Shown here in pieces: positions 46,501-54,922 of a stretch of 64,000 nucleotides of DNA (its first letter is position 1; the number at the start of each line of letters is the position of its first letter). Source of the DNA: JAUILH01 sp964230215 (GTDB taxonomy: Bacteria; Bacteroidota; Bacteroidia; Flavobacteriales_D; JAUILH01). The notes beneath the pieces are model-generated. The model did no database searches, was not told the origin of the DNA, and saw only the letters and a program-made list of their open reading frames with translations. Made by a program: the position numbers and the translations under genes. The stretch is taken from the NCBI GenBank assembly GCA_964230215.1, contig CAXRGQ010000014.1, positions 124,001-188,000 on the forward strand, written 5' to 3'.

Positions 46501-47279
46501 AAACATCCACCACCACCAGAAGGGTTAACAGAATCATCGTTTACAGTTACAGAAATGGGTTTATCAGAGACTACTATTGATCCAGCCAAACTGCTTCCAG
46601 GGTTACTTGTAGTCATTACTGCATTCTCGCAAGTGTATACTTGTCCTGCGTTTGCTAGAAAGACAGAATAAGTTGTATTGGCAGGATGCCCACCTATAAC
46701 CGGGCAACGCGGTGTAATATAGATTGTCGTATTGTCTTCGGTAGCTACAACTGAGAAATATTGCTTTGGTTGAGTTACGATACCGTCGCCATTGCGGTCG
46801 TTTGTTAAAACTCTATTATTCCATAAGGTCTGGAAAGGGGTCACAAATTCATAACCCATTCCATTTTGTCCTTTTAGCGAATAGGTTTCTGGATTATTTG
46901 AGCTCCCGTTGTCAGGCGAAGAAATAAAATCATACACCGCAATAATCGGGAAGTCCGATTCGATTTTAAACCCTCGGTTAATCACTACATCTGCTGGTTT
47001 ACTTTCCAGAGAATCCACTAAATGGGATACATATTTTGAAAACAATGTGTTTGCCGGTACCGTAAAAGTCGTGTCATACACGGATGCTGGTTGGTACAAG
47101 CGAATTGTAGTAGGGTTATTAAAGGTAGAAAAATGAAATGCCATTGGGGTATTCTGATCATGATCAGGAGTAACCCATGGTGCAGCAAACCAGAAAGTAG
47201 TGTCAATCTGTGCAGTGGCTTTCCAACTGCCTGCTGTCATCATTATAATTAATATGCTTATGTATGTAAGTAGTCTCAT
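43542..47279 (-). CDS. Giant IgGFc-binding-like / PKD surface protein with T9SS type B sorting domain (cassette 2)
   Basis: 1245 residues with signal peptide. The N-terminal ~430 residues resemble the IgGFc-binding N-terminal domain (IDTTFWFAAPWVTPDHDQNT, NRVLTNDRNGDGIVTQPKQY, HMSGYGCELGQAILPPLNCA). Five ~88-residue AGxDxxxC...TYxPxxxDxAxGSV repeats follow (~468-906), then three PKD domains (WNWDFGDASGSITTNPNHTY and others, ~910-1155). A type B C-terminal signal is at ~1158-1245 (LPTAFTPNADGENDVFFIRG, NNWGEIIFRSDDAANGWDGT). It is T9SS cargo and probable adhesin. It ends in an overlap with its PorP-like partner. The 88-residue repeat is shared with cassettes 1 and 3. Confidence 0.93.
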   Translation of the reverse strand: MRLLTYISILIIMMTAGSWKATAQIDTTFWFAAPWVTPDHDQNTPMAFHFSTFNNPTTIRLYQPASVYDTTFTVPANTLFSKYVSHLVDSLESKPADVVINRGFKIESDFPIIAVYDFISSPDNGSSNNPETYSLKGQNGMGYEFVTPFQTLWNNRVLTNDRNGDGIVTQPKQYFSVVATEDNTTIYITPRCPVIGGHPANTTYSVFLANAGQVYTCENAVMTTSNPGSSLAGSIVVSDKPISVTVNDDSVNPSGGGGCFDLMGDQIVPVDVIGTDYIVNKGFLNAGSDESIFVVATENFTTISIDNGLGVTTAILNQGDTYQYSITEQLTSVTSDKNVYLLHMSGYGCELGQAILPPLNCAGSDQISFTRTNGQSFLLDIVVPAGSEGDFTLNGSTTLVQATDFNFVPGTGNAWMGAQIAFNTTDIPINSANLLTNSTAFFGLGIVNGGASTGCLYHYISSFYRRVLVDAGKDTTYCTGESQVDLLGSVTGGSTTGQWSVLNGNGTLNSPTNLNTTYIPTTSDYTQGSLTFVLQSTGNCLPVYDTLVVNFIQSPEVAAGQDQVFCKNNVVDINISGSLQYAAGAMWSGGNGGAFGNPGNPSTTYTPSPADFAADSVALFFTSQGSFFSCPDDEDTIVVYFTEPPVVDAGPDVVTCTSVDTIPLNGLISGPTTTGSWTTTGSGAFSSSQTQLNANYLISAADTAAGSVVLTLISTNNGACLAVADSLEIIILDEPQVNITSQDSVCANVLTLNLDGTVTTGYSTIWSSTGSGSITDPNNINTSYTISPIDTANGFIDVVLETSGGICPVEDDSLRIFFVEPPRVDAGLDQAFCANEPIELNGTMTGGALSQTWTSTGTGMFSPSPNLLNTFYFPSASDVANGSVSIILTSSADFGCLADDDTLDVTFKAAPDADFSFNQACEGDNTNFLDMSSTTDGTINSWNWDFGDASGSITTNPNHTYGASGSFNATLIAGSTNGCFDTIEYTVIVNPVPFAIFSDTIACNGTPLDFNDFSFIASGAIVDWSWDFNLGEGTSSNQNPTYLFNGAGTFPVTLVVTSDFGCVGDTTLNVNVLPGPNADFSMAPNPALVLEDVYFNDQSTNGPISSWIWDFGDGIGGFLQNDVHAYADGGAYVVTLTVTDSLGCSDTTSKILDIALLPILPTAFTPNADGENDVFFIRGGPFEFVDFTIYNNWGEIIFRSDDAANGWDGTYQGEPAPLGVYTWTYTVRMAGGREFIETGDVTLMR

Positions 47280-47297
47280 ATTGTCTAGTTTGAAGAA

Positions 47298-48278
47298 TTA
47301 TTTTGATTCATCCTCATTCTCAATATTTTCTTTGTTTTGATCGAATATACTCTTGTTCAAGTCTTCATCTTCCTGGTCTAAACTAGGTCTTCTTGAAGTC
47401 GTAATGAAGGTAATGGCTATTTCATGTGAACCATTTTGATAAGGACTTATACCTCCGAGAGAATAATCGTAAGTGTATCCAATATTCAGTCTTTCCTTGA
47501 TCCACATACCCAATGAAATTCCTGCTGCATCATCGGTTCTGTAGCTCAGTCCGGCCCAAAATTTATTATCATAAGTACCTCTAAGGAAAAAGTTTACTTG
47601 TGATGGCACTGGTTGTACAGTTCTAAATAGTATCCCAGGTTCGATATCTATTTTCTGCTTCTTTAAATTAAACTTATAAGCAGCAATTACAGTTAAATGT
47701 CTAGTCAGTGATTGATTGTAAACCGTAAAATCTATGGCTTTTCCAAAGATATGATCCAATGAAGCTGTAAGATAGAACTTGTTTGAATAGACATGGAAGC
47801 CGCTAGATAAATCCAAGGCGTTCGCTGTTACAATATTTCCAGTCAAGATTTCATCCCCTTTATCAGCAAGTTTTGCGTCATAAAGTCCAAGCTTATATTG
47901 AAAGAATCCAGGTCTTACTCCAAAGCCTGCACGAATATCATCCGTAATATTTAAATGATAGGCATAGTTCAAATAAGCACCAGTGCTCGTGCTTAATCCT
48001 GTCTTATCCGAAAGAATGGAAATACCATAACCATGTTTCATTTCATTCCGAATTGAACCATAGAAGTTTCCATGCACGGTTACAGGTGCACCTTCAAAGC
48101 CCGTCCACTGGTTGCGGTAACTAAAACTTGCCTTGTGTACCTCTTCACTTCCGGCTAATGCAGGATTGTAGTAGTACGCATTCAACAAATAGTTAGTGAA
48201 GGTATATTGTTGTTGTGCAGATCCCAATTTAAGAGTCAACAACAGTAGTGCGCTTATATGTAATAGTCTCTTTATCAT
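47298..48278 (-). CDS. PorP/SprF-family type IX secretion membrane protein (third, divergent copy)
   Basis: 326 residues, signal peptide (MIKRLLHISALLLLTLKLGS), then the family signature YTFTNYLLNAYYYNPALAGS and SYRNQWTGFEGAPVTVHGNF, typical of PorP/SprF. It is clearly more diverged than the other two copies in the window. It has an acidic C-terminal tail (QEDEDLNKSIFDQNKENIEN) in place of their CPRL ending. It overlaps the upstream adhesin stop by ATGA. The next adhesin gene starts 18 bases downstream, so all five genes from 51721 to 40421 probably form one transcript. Confidence 0.95.
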   Translation of the reverse strand: MIKRLLHISALLLLTLKLGSAQQQYTFTNYLLNAYYYNPALAGSEEVHKASFSYRNQWTGFEGAPVTVHGNFYGSIRNEMKHGYGISILSDKTGLSTSTGAYLNYAYHLNITDDIRAGFGVRPGFFQYKLGLYDAKLADKGDEILTGNIVTANALDLSSGFHVYSNKFYLTASLDHIFGKAIDFTVYNQSLTRHLTVIAAYKFNLKKQKIDIEPGILFRTVQPVPSQVNFFLRGTYDNKFWAGLSYRTDDAAGISLGMWIKERLNIGYTYDYSLGGISPYQNGSHEIAITFITTSRRPSLDQEDEDLNKSIFDQNKENIENEDESK

Positions 48279-51200
48279 TTTCTTGCAGTATAAACTAATA
48301 TTGACCCTTTGTAAACTTCATCGTCACTAATTTTTATGACGTAATAATATGTGCCCTCTGGGACACGGTCTCCACTTCCTAAGAAAGTACCGTCCCATGG
48401 TTGAGCGTATCCAATTGATTCGAAGACCGTTTGCCCCCATCGGTTGAATATGCTTATTTCAGCATTTGGATTTAAGAAGTTGATGAACTCCAATTTCCAT
48501 ACATCATTCTTACCATCGCCATTCGGAGAAATTGCATTTGGAATAAGCGTGTTAACTTCTGTTGTAACTGTATTGATTACGATAATTGTACTTGTGCTAT
48601 CAACACACCCTGCGTTGTTGTAAGCATATTGTGTCACTATATATTGTCCATTCGAAAAGTAGGTCGTTGAAGGATTCTGCATACTTGAAAAATCTCCATT
48701 ATCAAAGACCCAATCCCAGGCAACTGAATTGTTTGATGTATCAATAAAAGTGAAATCTGCACCAATGTTTAATCCGTTAGAAGTGTTGTAGAAGAACCCG
48801 GCTTCAGGTAAAGGCTGTATTGTAAGCACTTGTACGGATGTATCACGGCAGCCATTATCTGTTTCTACAATTTGAGTAATTGTAAAGTTCCCGTCCCCAT
48901 TAAACAATTGTGTTGGGTTTTGTGTTGATTGCGATCCCTGACCACCAAAGTCCCACATCCATGAAACGATATTGTCATTTTGAGTAGTAGATAAATCTGT
49001 GAAATCTGCTGTAATCTGCGTTCCGTTACAAGTTGTTGTCCATGAAAAGTCAGCTATTGGTAGCTCGAACACTTCTACCTGCTTTACGACAGTATCTGTA
49101 CAACCCACACTACTTTCAACAATTAACTCAGCCGAGTATAATCCAGAACTCGCATAGGTATGATTCGGGTTTTGATTTGAAGATCCATTTGAATCACCAA
49201 AATCCCATGTCCAACTCGTGATACTTCCGAAACCATTCAATGAAAAATCAGTAAAGTCTGTTTGTGCTCCCTGACACACGGTTGTAAAGTTGAAGTTGGC
49301 GAAAGGTGGAGCAACAAAGTTTATTTGAACCTGATCCTGCTCGGCGTTACAGTTTCCATTATTAGTTGAGCTTAAGTCTAGTATAACAAAACCAGCGCTT
49401 ACTTCACCAGCTGTTGGTGTATATGAAGCATTTAAATCGTTACTTGAAGGTGAGTAGGAGCCCGCTCCCCCTGACCATGTTCCCGTTGTGGTCGGGCCAG
49501 ACACTATTCCACTTAAATCAATCGAGCTTTCATTTGTACAAGCAATAATGTCTGTACCAGCATTTACAACGGGTGATGCTGTAATTTCAACTACCAAACT
49601 ATCACGTGCACTTATACAATTACCATTGTTTGTACTTTCTAGATATAAAGTAATATATCCAGCACTGATATCAGATGGAGTAGGGGTGTAAGTAGCGTTT
49701 AGTGTTGAGCTGTTTGGTGAGAAAATACCGCTTCCAGAAGTACTCCATTTAGCAGTTGTTGTTGCACCTCCAGCGCTTCCATTCAGACTGACAGTAGCAT
49801 TGTTTGCGCAGACTGTGATGGTATCATTACCCGCATCCACAATTGGGGCAGGTGTAAACGTTATTAGCATAGTGTCGGTTTCTGCGACACAGACTCCATT
49901 CCCTGTGGACTCTAGAACCAGCTGTACGCTTCCTGCTGTAGTGTCTGCTGATGATGGCACATAAGTCGCGTTTAATGCGGTATTGTTGGGGCTGAATGTA
50001 CCTGTTCCTAAACTTGACCATACACCTCCAGTAGCTCCACCTGCAATAGATCCAGAAAGAGAAACATTTGCGTTATTGCTACAAACTGTCACATTCGCTC
50101 CAGCATTTACAATAGGTCCTGGGGTAACAGTAAGTACCAGAGTGTCTCTCTGAACTGGACATGGGCCCGTAGATGAAAGTATTAAATTAATAGGACTAAT
50201 AATCGAATCTAATGGACTTGGTTCGTAGGTATTATTTAGCACAGTTAATGCCTGGTCAAATGAGCCGAATCCATTAGTTCCCCAAGTTCCAGTAACTGTT
50301 CCACCGCCAACAAGTCCGTTTATAGAAAAAGGTACATTGGCGCATATGGTCGCATCAGGACCAGCGTCAACAAATGGGTATGAAATAAATTCTGAGTGAT
50401 AAGTATACCCACTTCCGTTAGCATTGTCACCTGCGATTACCGCCAACCCAAATACATCTCCTGTATTATTTACATTGTTATAAGAATTGACTGGAACATC
50501 TGTTGTGTTTAAGTATATGATACCCGCCATGAAGTTTCCAGAAGTACCAGGGACAGGAGCAAAATCACCAGCATTGATTATACCCGTAGATCCATTTAAA
50601 GTGAAATCTCCTTCAAAACCAGATCGAACGGTTAATAGTAATCCTAATGAATCACTTGATGATCTTGAAAATGCCTGATTATATTTACCTGCGCAGAATA
50701 AATTAGGTACCTGCGTTCCGGACATACTGCAGCCATATCCAGAAGCATGCCATACATAAACTGGCTTGCTCGTATGAATAAAACTAATGTCTTGACTTAA
50801 ATCAAATTCGTAGGTCTCTCCCCAGTTTATCAAAGTGCTGACGGGACCCGTTCCATCGTTAATTTGAATGCTTGTGCTATTCTCAGTGGCGAGTATGTAG
50901 ACTTTTTCATCGTTCATGGTTGAGCGATGGATGATATAGTCATTACCAATAAACTCAGAACTTGTAATTTGATCGCCCATTGTAGATAAACACCCAGAGT
51001 TTGAAAGGGCACCAGAATAAGTTGTGACACAAATGTCTTTGTTTGCTGAGATGATACTTCCAGCCAAGCTACTCGTTGCGGTCGAATTCATGTCACGCGC
51101 ACTATAAGTTTCGCCCTGTTGCAGTATTACACTAAATGTAGCATTTGCTGCATGCCCCGTAATGGCTGTTCTAGGTGTTATAAGAACGGTCGTATTATTT

Positions 51201-51721
51201 TCCGTAGCAACAATTTCAAACGAAGAGAAACTCGCTGGTGTAGTTGATCCATTATTCCAAAATTTCTGGAACGGTGTGTAGAAGTCAGTTCCAATGGCTT
51301 TAGTTCCTTTCAATGAGAATAATTCTCGGTTGCCATTAGCCTTTAATTCATAGTAAGCGCTAACTGGATTGGTAGTGACAATATGAATACCGTTATCATT
51401 TACAGCGTTAGCGCTAGGGCTTTCAATGTCAGCTAAAAATGGGCTAAGATTAATACTGTCAATATTATTGGCTGGAATATTAAGTACGATTGGTGTAAAA
51501 GCACCATTGGCGGGTAATGACACTGTGACTTGCGCAGGGTCATCATAAGTCATGAATCTTAAATATATTGGACTATCTCCCTCACTTGCGGCAACTTCAG
51601 GTGCAGCAAACCAGAATTCAGTGTCCTGTTGAGCAAATAAATTGCCATTCAGGGCACATGAGATAAAGAAAAGTACGAGAAACCCAAGTTTCCCGAGATA
51701 AGTGGTAGTTTTTGTAGTCAT
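48275..51721 (-). CDS. Giant IgGFc-binding-like / PKD surface protein with T9SS type B sorting domain (cassette 3)
   Basis: 1148 residues with signal peptide ending FAQ. The N-terminal IgGFc-binding-like domain (~33-450) includes QDTEFWFAAPEVAASEGDSP and HASGYGCSMSGTQVPNLFCA. Four ~87-residue repeats (~454-800) follow, for example NAGANVTVCSNNANVSLSGS and NNTALNATYVPSSADTTAGS. Three PKD domains (~805-1045; WTWDFGDSNGSSNQNPNHTY) precede a type B sorting signal (~1054-1148) with PNAISPNGDGKNDVWKLEFI and FNRWGQTVFESIGYAQPWDG. It is the first gene of the leftward five-gene operon. The C-terminus (SILVYTARK) differs from the GDVTLLR/GDVTLMR ends of the other two adhesins, as its PorP partner also differs. 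Confidence 0.93.
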   Translation of the reverse strand: MTTKTTTYLGKLGFLVLFFISCALNGNLFAQQDTEFWFAAPEVAASEGDSPIYLRFMTYDDPAQVTVSLPANGAFTPIVLNIPANNIDSINLSPFLADIESPSANAVNDNGIHIVTTNPVSAYYELKANGNRELFSLKGTKAIGTDFYTPFQKFWNNGSTTPASFSSFEIVATENNTTVLITPRTAITGHAANATFSVILQQGETYSARDMNSTATSSLAGSIISANKDICVTTYSGALSNSGCLSTMGDQITSSEFIGNDYIIHRSTMNDEKVYILATENSTSIQINDGTGPVSTLINWGETYEFDLSQDISFIHTSKPVYVWHASGYGCSMSGTQVPNLFCAGKYNQAFSRSSSDSLGLLLTVRSGFEGDFTLNGSTGIINAGDFAPVPGTSGNFMAGIIYLNTTDVPVNSYNNVNNTGDVFGLAVIAGDNANGSGYTYHSEFISYPFVDAGPDATICANVPFSINGLVGGGTVTGTWGTNGFGSFDQALTVLNNTYEPSPLDSIISPINLILSSTGPCPVQRDTLVLTVTPGPIVNAGANVTVCSNNANVSLSGSIAGGATGGVWSSLGTGTFSPNNTALNATYVPSSADTTAGSVQLVLESTGNGVCVAETDTMLITFTPAPIVDAGNDTITVCANNATVSLNGSAGGATTTAKWSTSGSGIFSPNSSTLNATYTPTPSDISAGYITLYLESTNNGNCISARDSLVVEITASPVVNAGTDIIACTNESSIDLSGIVSGPTTTGTWSGGAGSYSPSSNDLNASYTPTAGEVSAGFVILDLSSTNNGNCNAEQDQVQINFVAPPFANFNFTTVCQGAQTDFTDFSLNGFGSITSWTWDFGDSNGSSNQNPNHTYASSGLYSAELIVESSVGCTDTVVKQVEVFELPIADFSWTTTCNGTQITADFTDLSTTQNDNIVSWMWDFGGQGSQSTQNPTQLFNGDGNFTITQIVETDNGCRDTSVQVLTIQPLPEAGFFYNTSNGLNIGADFTFIDTSNNSVAWDWVFDNGDFSSMQNPSTTYFSNGQYIVTQYAYNNAGCVDSTSTIIVINTVTTEVNTLIPNAISPNGDGKNDVWKLEFINFLNPNAEISIFNRWGQTVFESIGYAQPWDGTFLGSGDRVPEGTYYYVIKISDDEVYKGSILVYTARK

Positions 51722-51872
51722 CCCTAATCCTAAATCAATCGCGCTGCAAGTTAGTAAATGCAGACGTAATCTTAGACCAAAGACGAGAAGTTTTTGATAA
51801 AGGATGCATTTTTAACGATTAAATAATGCATTGTTATTGAAATTAAGCAAGTTAGTGCTTGATAAACATCAA

Positions 51873-51988
51873 ATTATGGGGGCAACCAAAATCGTCTTCC
51901 TCTATTTTCCTTCAGGTCTACACGGTTGTCCCCATAATGATGGCCTGAGCATTGAGTCTGGCAGTTGGCGGTCCAGCTTAACCCAGGC
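51873..51988 (+). ncRNA. Candidate structured RNA or leader: two strong adjacent stem-loops
   Basis: The gene-free interval 51722-52083 (362 bases) holds two hairpins. SL1 pairs ATTATGGGGGCAACC (51873-51887) with GGTTGTCCCCATAAT (51924-51938): 15 pairs, one of them G-U on the plus strand. SL2 pairs GCCTG (51943-51947) with CAGGC (51984-51988), then TTGAG and CTGG (51952-51961, one bulged T) with CCAG and CTTAA (51973-51981), again with one G-U. Both wobble pairs would become A-C mismatches on the other strand, so the RNA is probably rightward. A 10-base direct repeat TTAACGATTA flanks the region at 51812-51821 and 52009-52018. I could not match it to a known RNA family. It could also be the leader of the gene at 52084. 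Confidence 0.5.
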
Positions 51989-52083
51989 AGTCGGATTCTT
52001 ATGTGCTCTTAACGATTATAATCAGAAGTGGTTACATTTTTCTTTGTTTTTAACGAATAATTAACGAAATTTCCTGACGGTTC

Positions 52084-52659
52084 GTGATAAAGAATATTCA
52101 ATATTATTTAGTTAATGGCTTGTTTGTCATATCGTTAATCCTCCTGATGTACTGGGGAGGGTCTTGGTATGCTGGAAATGACGTAAGTCCAAAGAAAATA
52201 TTTACAGGATTGATTTTAGTTGCTTATTCATTGTGCATGATCGGCTTTAATTGGCCAGATAGTAAGCGAATGATTGGTCTTAGAATTATTGGCTTGGGAG
52301 GAAGCGTTATTATGATGATTTTGAGTATCCTGATAATTAATGACATAATCGGATTTAAATCCTCTTGGTCATTGGTGGTTGCGGGCTGTGCTTTAAGCCT
52401 CATGCTAGCCAGTGTTTTTCAGATATACCGAGTTAGAGATTTTAATCAAGGTTGGTTGATGTACTATAAGTACATTCTTATTGGTGTGAACGTAGTTTTC
52501 TTTTCATGGCTTGGCTATCTGTTTATCGCCCAACCAGGAGGGCATTCGGTGCATCAACTATCGTCTCCCATGTTTTATGTGTATGGTGTTTTAACCACGG
52601 TGTACTTTGTGATCGTGTCCTTAAAAACTAAGGCTTATAGACCCAAGCGTTCGACTTGA
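52084..52659 (+). CDS. Multi-pass membrane protein of unknown function
   Basis: 191 residues from a GTG start with about six hydrophobic helices (YLVNGLFVISLILLMYWGGS, IFTGLILVAYSLCMIGF, GGSVIMMILSILIINDIIGF, LVVAGCALSLMLASVFQIY, YILIGVNVVFFSWLGYLFI, FYVYGVLTTVYFVIVSL) and short basic loops. No family recognised. It stands alone downstream of a structured region that could be its leader. Its last 32 bases overlap the convergent SPOR/propeller gene. Confidence 0.72.
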   Translation: MIKNIQYYLVNGLFVISLILLMYWGGSWYAGNDVSPKKIFTGLILVAYSLCMIGFNWPDSKRMIGLRIIGLGGSVIMMILSILIINDIIGFKSSWSLVVAGCALSLMLASVFQIYRVRDFNQGWLMYYKYILIGVNVVFFSWLGYLFIAQPGGHSVHQLSSPMFYVYGVLTTVYFVIVSLKTKAYRPKRST

Positions 52660-54139
52660 GTTCTGACTTTACCTTTTTATGATAAGAATTCAGGTCGCCA
52701 TTGGGTATTAGGGCAACATACGTGAACCCTGCCTTGGAAGATGGAATAGTGGTGGCTTCAAAACCTTTGGCATTCGTTTCTTTAGCTAAACGAGTGGCGT
52801 TGTCGATATTTTTAAAACTACCAATGATTATATAGGCACTTGATGTTTTCGCAGGTTTTATGACCTCTGCTGGTGATGGCGGTAGATTAGATTCCTTTGT
52901 CTTGCTTTTTTCTTTTTGTTCTGATTTGGGTTCTGGTTCTCGTTCCGTTTCAGTTGCTGGTGAAACCGGGGTAGCGAGTTCGTTTTTTGCGCCATTCCTA
53001 TCTATGGTGATACTTTCGGACATTAGCATGTTCTCGTAATTGTCCATTTGTGCAAGTAAATCAGGTTGAAAGTTTCCATCAAGTGACGGAATCAAGCTTG
53101 TGTCCTTAAATATTTGAATGTAACCCGAATAGCAAGCTACCCATACTTCACTGTTTTGAGGATTAAAGGTAATGCCTATTGGATGCTCCTTCGTATCGTT
53201 TTCACACACTTCAAACATGTCTTTGGTACGGACCTTAGATACAGTGTTTGAATGATAATTTACAACGTACAAAAACCGACTGTCGGGTGTAATCTCCATG
53301 CTACGTGGAGCGCTTCCAGTTTGACAGCTTGCTTCTATGCTTAATGTATTCGTGTTGATTTTAACAATTTTATGGGCAGAATTCACTGAGCAATACAGAT
53401 ACTTGTCATCATTTGAAATGCAGAGATGTCTAGGCGCTTTACCTACATTGTAAATCCATGATTTACTCCAATCTTCTAATGATAACCTTAGGATTTTGTT
53501 TGACCCCATTATGGCAATGTAGGCATATTTAGAGGCGTTATCCACAACTATGCCTCTAGGGTGAACACCAACAGGAATTGATTTAAGGACTTTGTTGCTT
53601 GAAGCGTCAATAACGCTCACATCTTTGGAAGTCCAATTGCTCACTAAAATGTATTTGTTGTCGGGGGAGCAGGCAAGGAACTTTGGTACAGCCCCCACCT
53701 CAATTATCTCATCAATGTTGTAATCATTAGTGTTGATTTTGTACACAAAGCCTTTGTCATACGTGCTACCTGAACACGCATCACAACCTGGGTTGGTATA
53801 TCCACCTCCCTCCATTGTGTAATTAGAAACCCATGCGAATTCTCCGTTGTGAGAGAAGCAAGCTTCAACTGGTCCACCTTTAACTGTCCCACCGGTGTAT
53901 CCATAGTCATTAAGATTCACGCGATCCGGGATTTTTTTGACTAATTCGTATTGGTCATTATACACGGTTATGGTGTGCATATAGATCATGTTCTGAGCAA
54001 AGAAGAGTCCATTGCCATTATAAACAATAGATTTAGGTGTAATTCCACCCTTTATGGTTTTTTGCAGGACTAATTGTGAAATGCCTTGATTGGCATACAT
54101 GCACAGGAATACAATTATGTATAGTATCTTGTGGAACAT
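52628..54139 (-). CDS. Secreted YVTN/YncE-like propeller protein with C-terminal SPOR domain
   Basis: 503 residues with signal peptide (MFHKILYIIVFLCMYANQGI). A beta-propeller occupies ~25-345 with the YncE/YVTN pattern: YILVSNWTSKDVSVIDASSN, YAYIAIMGSNKILRLSLEDW, YLYCSVNSAHKIVKINTNTL and FLYVVNYHSNTVSKVRTKDM. A charged linker (~385-425) leads to a SPOR domain (~430-503: AYIIIGSFKNIDNATRLAKE). Some blades resemble surface-layer propellers. The SPOR domain suggests binding to septal or denuded peptidoglycan, so a periplasmic location is likely. It starts 30 bases from the divergent transporter gene. Confidence 0.87.
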   Translation of the reverse strand: MFHKILYIIVFLCMYANQGISQLVLQKTIKGGITPKSIVYNGNGLFFAQNMIYMHTITVYNDQYELVKKIPDRVNLNDYGYTGGTVKGGPVEACFSHNGEFAWVSNYTMEGGGYTNPGCDACSGSTYDKGFVYKINTNDYNIDEIIEVGAVPKFLACSPDNKYILVSNWTSKDVSVIDASSNKVLKSIPVGVHPRGIVVDNASKYAYIAIMGSNKILRLSLEDWSKSWIYNVGKAPRHLCISNDDKYLYCSVNSAHKIVKINTNTLSIEASCQTGSAPRSMEITPDSRFLYVVNYHSNTVSKVRTKDMFEVCENDTKEHPIGITFNPQNSEVWVACYSGYIQIFKDTSLIPSLDGNFQPDLLAQMDNYENMLMSESITIDRNGAKNELATPVSPATETEREPEPKSEQKEKSKTKESNLPPSPAEVIKPAKTSSAYIIIGSFKNIDNATRLAKETNAKGFEATTIPSSKAGFTYVALIPNGDLNSYHKKVKSELKSNAWVYKP

Positions 54140-54168
54140 TCAGCGAATTAAACTGTTATTCTGCGAAA

Positions 54169-54921
54169 ATGTTACAAGAAGAGCAAAATCTATACAGTGC
54201 TAGAAAGGCAAGAGTATTTTTACTTTTAGCGGGAATTTTCTTGGGTACGTTAACCATGCTCAATACACTTGGCGTGTCTCGATTTATAAATTTTGGTGAC
54301 ATTCATCTCTTTGGTTACACCTTTCCCTTTGCTGTTGCTGTGGGAGTATTGCCTTATCCAATTACCTTTTTGTGTACTGACTTGATAAGCGAATTGTATG
54401 GACGAAAAAAAGCGAATCAAGTGGTTTGGACAGGTTTGTTTCTCAATTTATGGGTCCTATTTATTTTATGGTTAGGAGGAAATTTAGATGCGCCTGCCTT
54501 AGGTAGTGATGGACTGCCATTGGTAGAAAATAATGAAGTGCCCTACGATTATTCATTTTACTTCATTCGGAAGTTAACTTTTGGTGCTGTCATTGCCAGC
54601 ATGCTCGCCTATTTGTTCGCACAATTAATAGATGTGCACGTATTCCATTGGTTAAAGGAGAAAACAAAGGGCGAAAAACTGTGGTTGAGAAACAATGCCT
54701 CTACAATGTTGAGTCAAATGGTTGATTCGGTATGCGTTATTGTAATTACCTATTACGCCACAGATGGTGGACTTCCCATACAGGATGGATACACGGTGGT
54801 AGAAGGATTGATGGTATATATCATTTCTTCCTATCTATTTAAAGTGGCAGCAGCACTGCTAGATACTTTGCCTTTTTATTTAGGTGTGCGCTATTTGAAG
54901 CGGTACTTTGGAGAAGCTTAA
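54169..54921 (+). CDS. Queuosine precursor transporter (YhhQ/DUF165 family)
   Basis: 250 residues from ATG 54169, chosen because the in-frame extension upstream (from 54076) runs inside the divergent gene and has no helix-like start. Six membrane helices and the family motifs ILGTLTMLNTLG-like N-terminus, FPFAVAVGVLPYPITFLCTD, LISELYGRKKANQVVWTGLF, IDVHVFHWLKEKT and LWLRNNASTMLSQMVDSVCV are present. YhhQ imports 7-cyano-7-deazaguanine or related bases for tRNA queuosine. The stop is 1 base from the convergent ubiE stop. Confidence 0.94.
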   Translation: MLQEEQNLYSARKARVFLLLAGIFLGTLTMLNTLGVSRFINFGDIHLFGYTFPFAVAVGVLPYPITFLCTDLISELYGRKKANQVVWTGLFLNLWVLFILWLGGNLDAPALGSDGLPLVENNEVPYDYSFYFIRKLTFGAVIASMLAYLFAQLIDVHVFHWLKEKTKGEKLWLRNNASTMLSQMVDSVCVIVITYYATDGGLPIQDGYTVVEGLMVYIISSYLFKVAAALLDTLPFYLGVRYLKRYFGEA

Positions 54922-54922
54922 T

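Noticed and set aside
51722..52083. Known RNAs (tmRNA, SRP RNA, RNase P RNA) or tRNA in the gene-free interval
   Set aside because: No CCA-type acceptor arm, tRNA-like domain, SRP loop or RNase P core motif could be found by eye.
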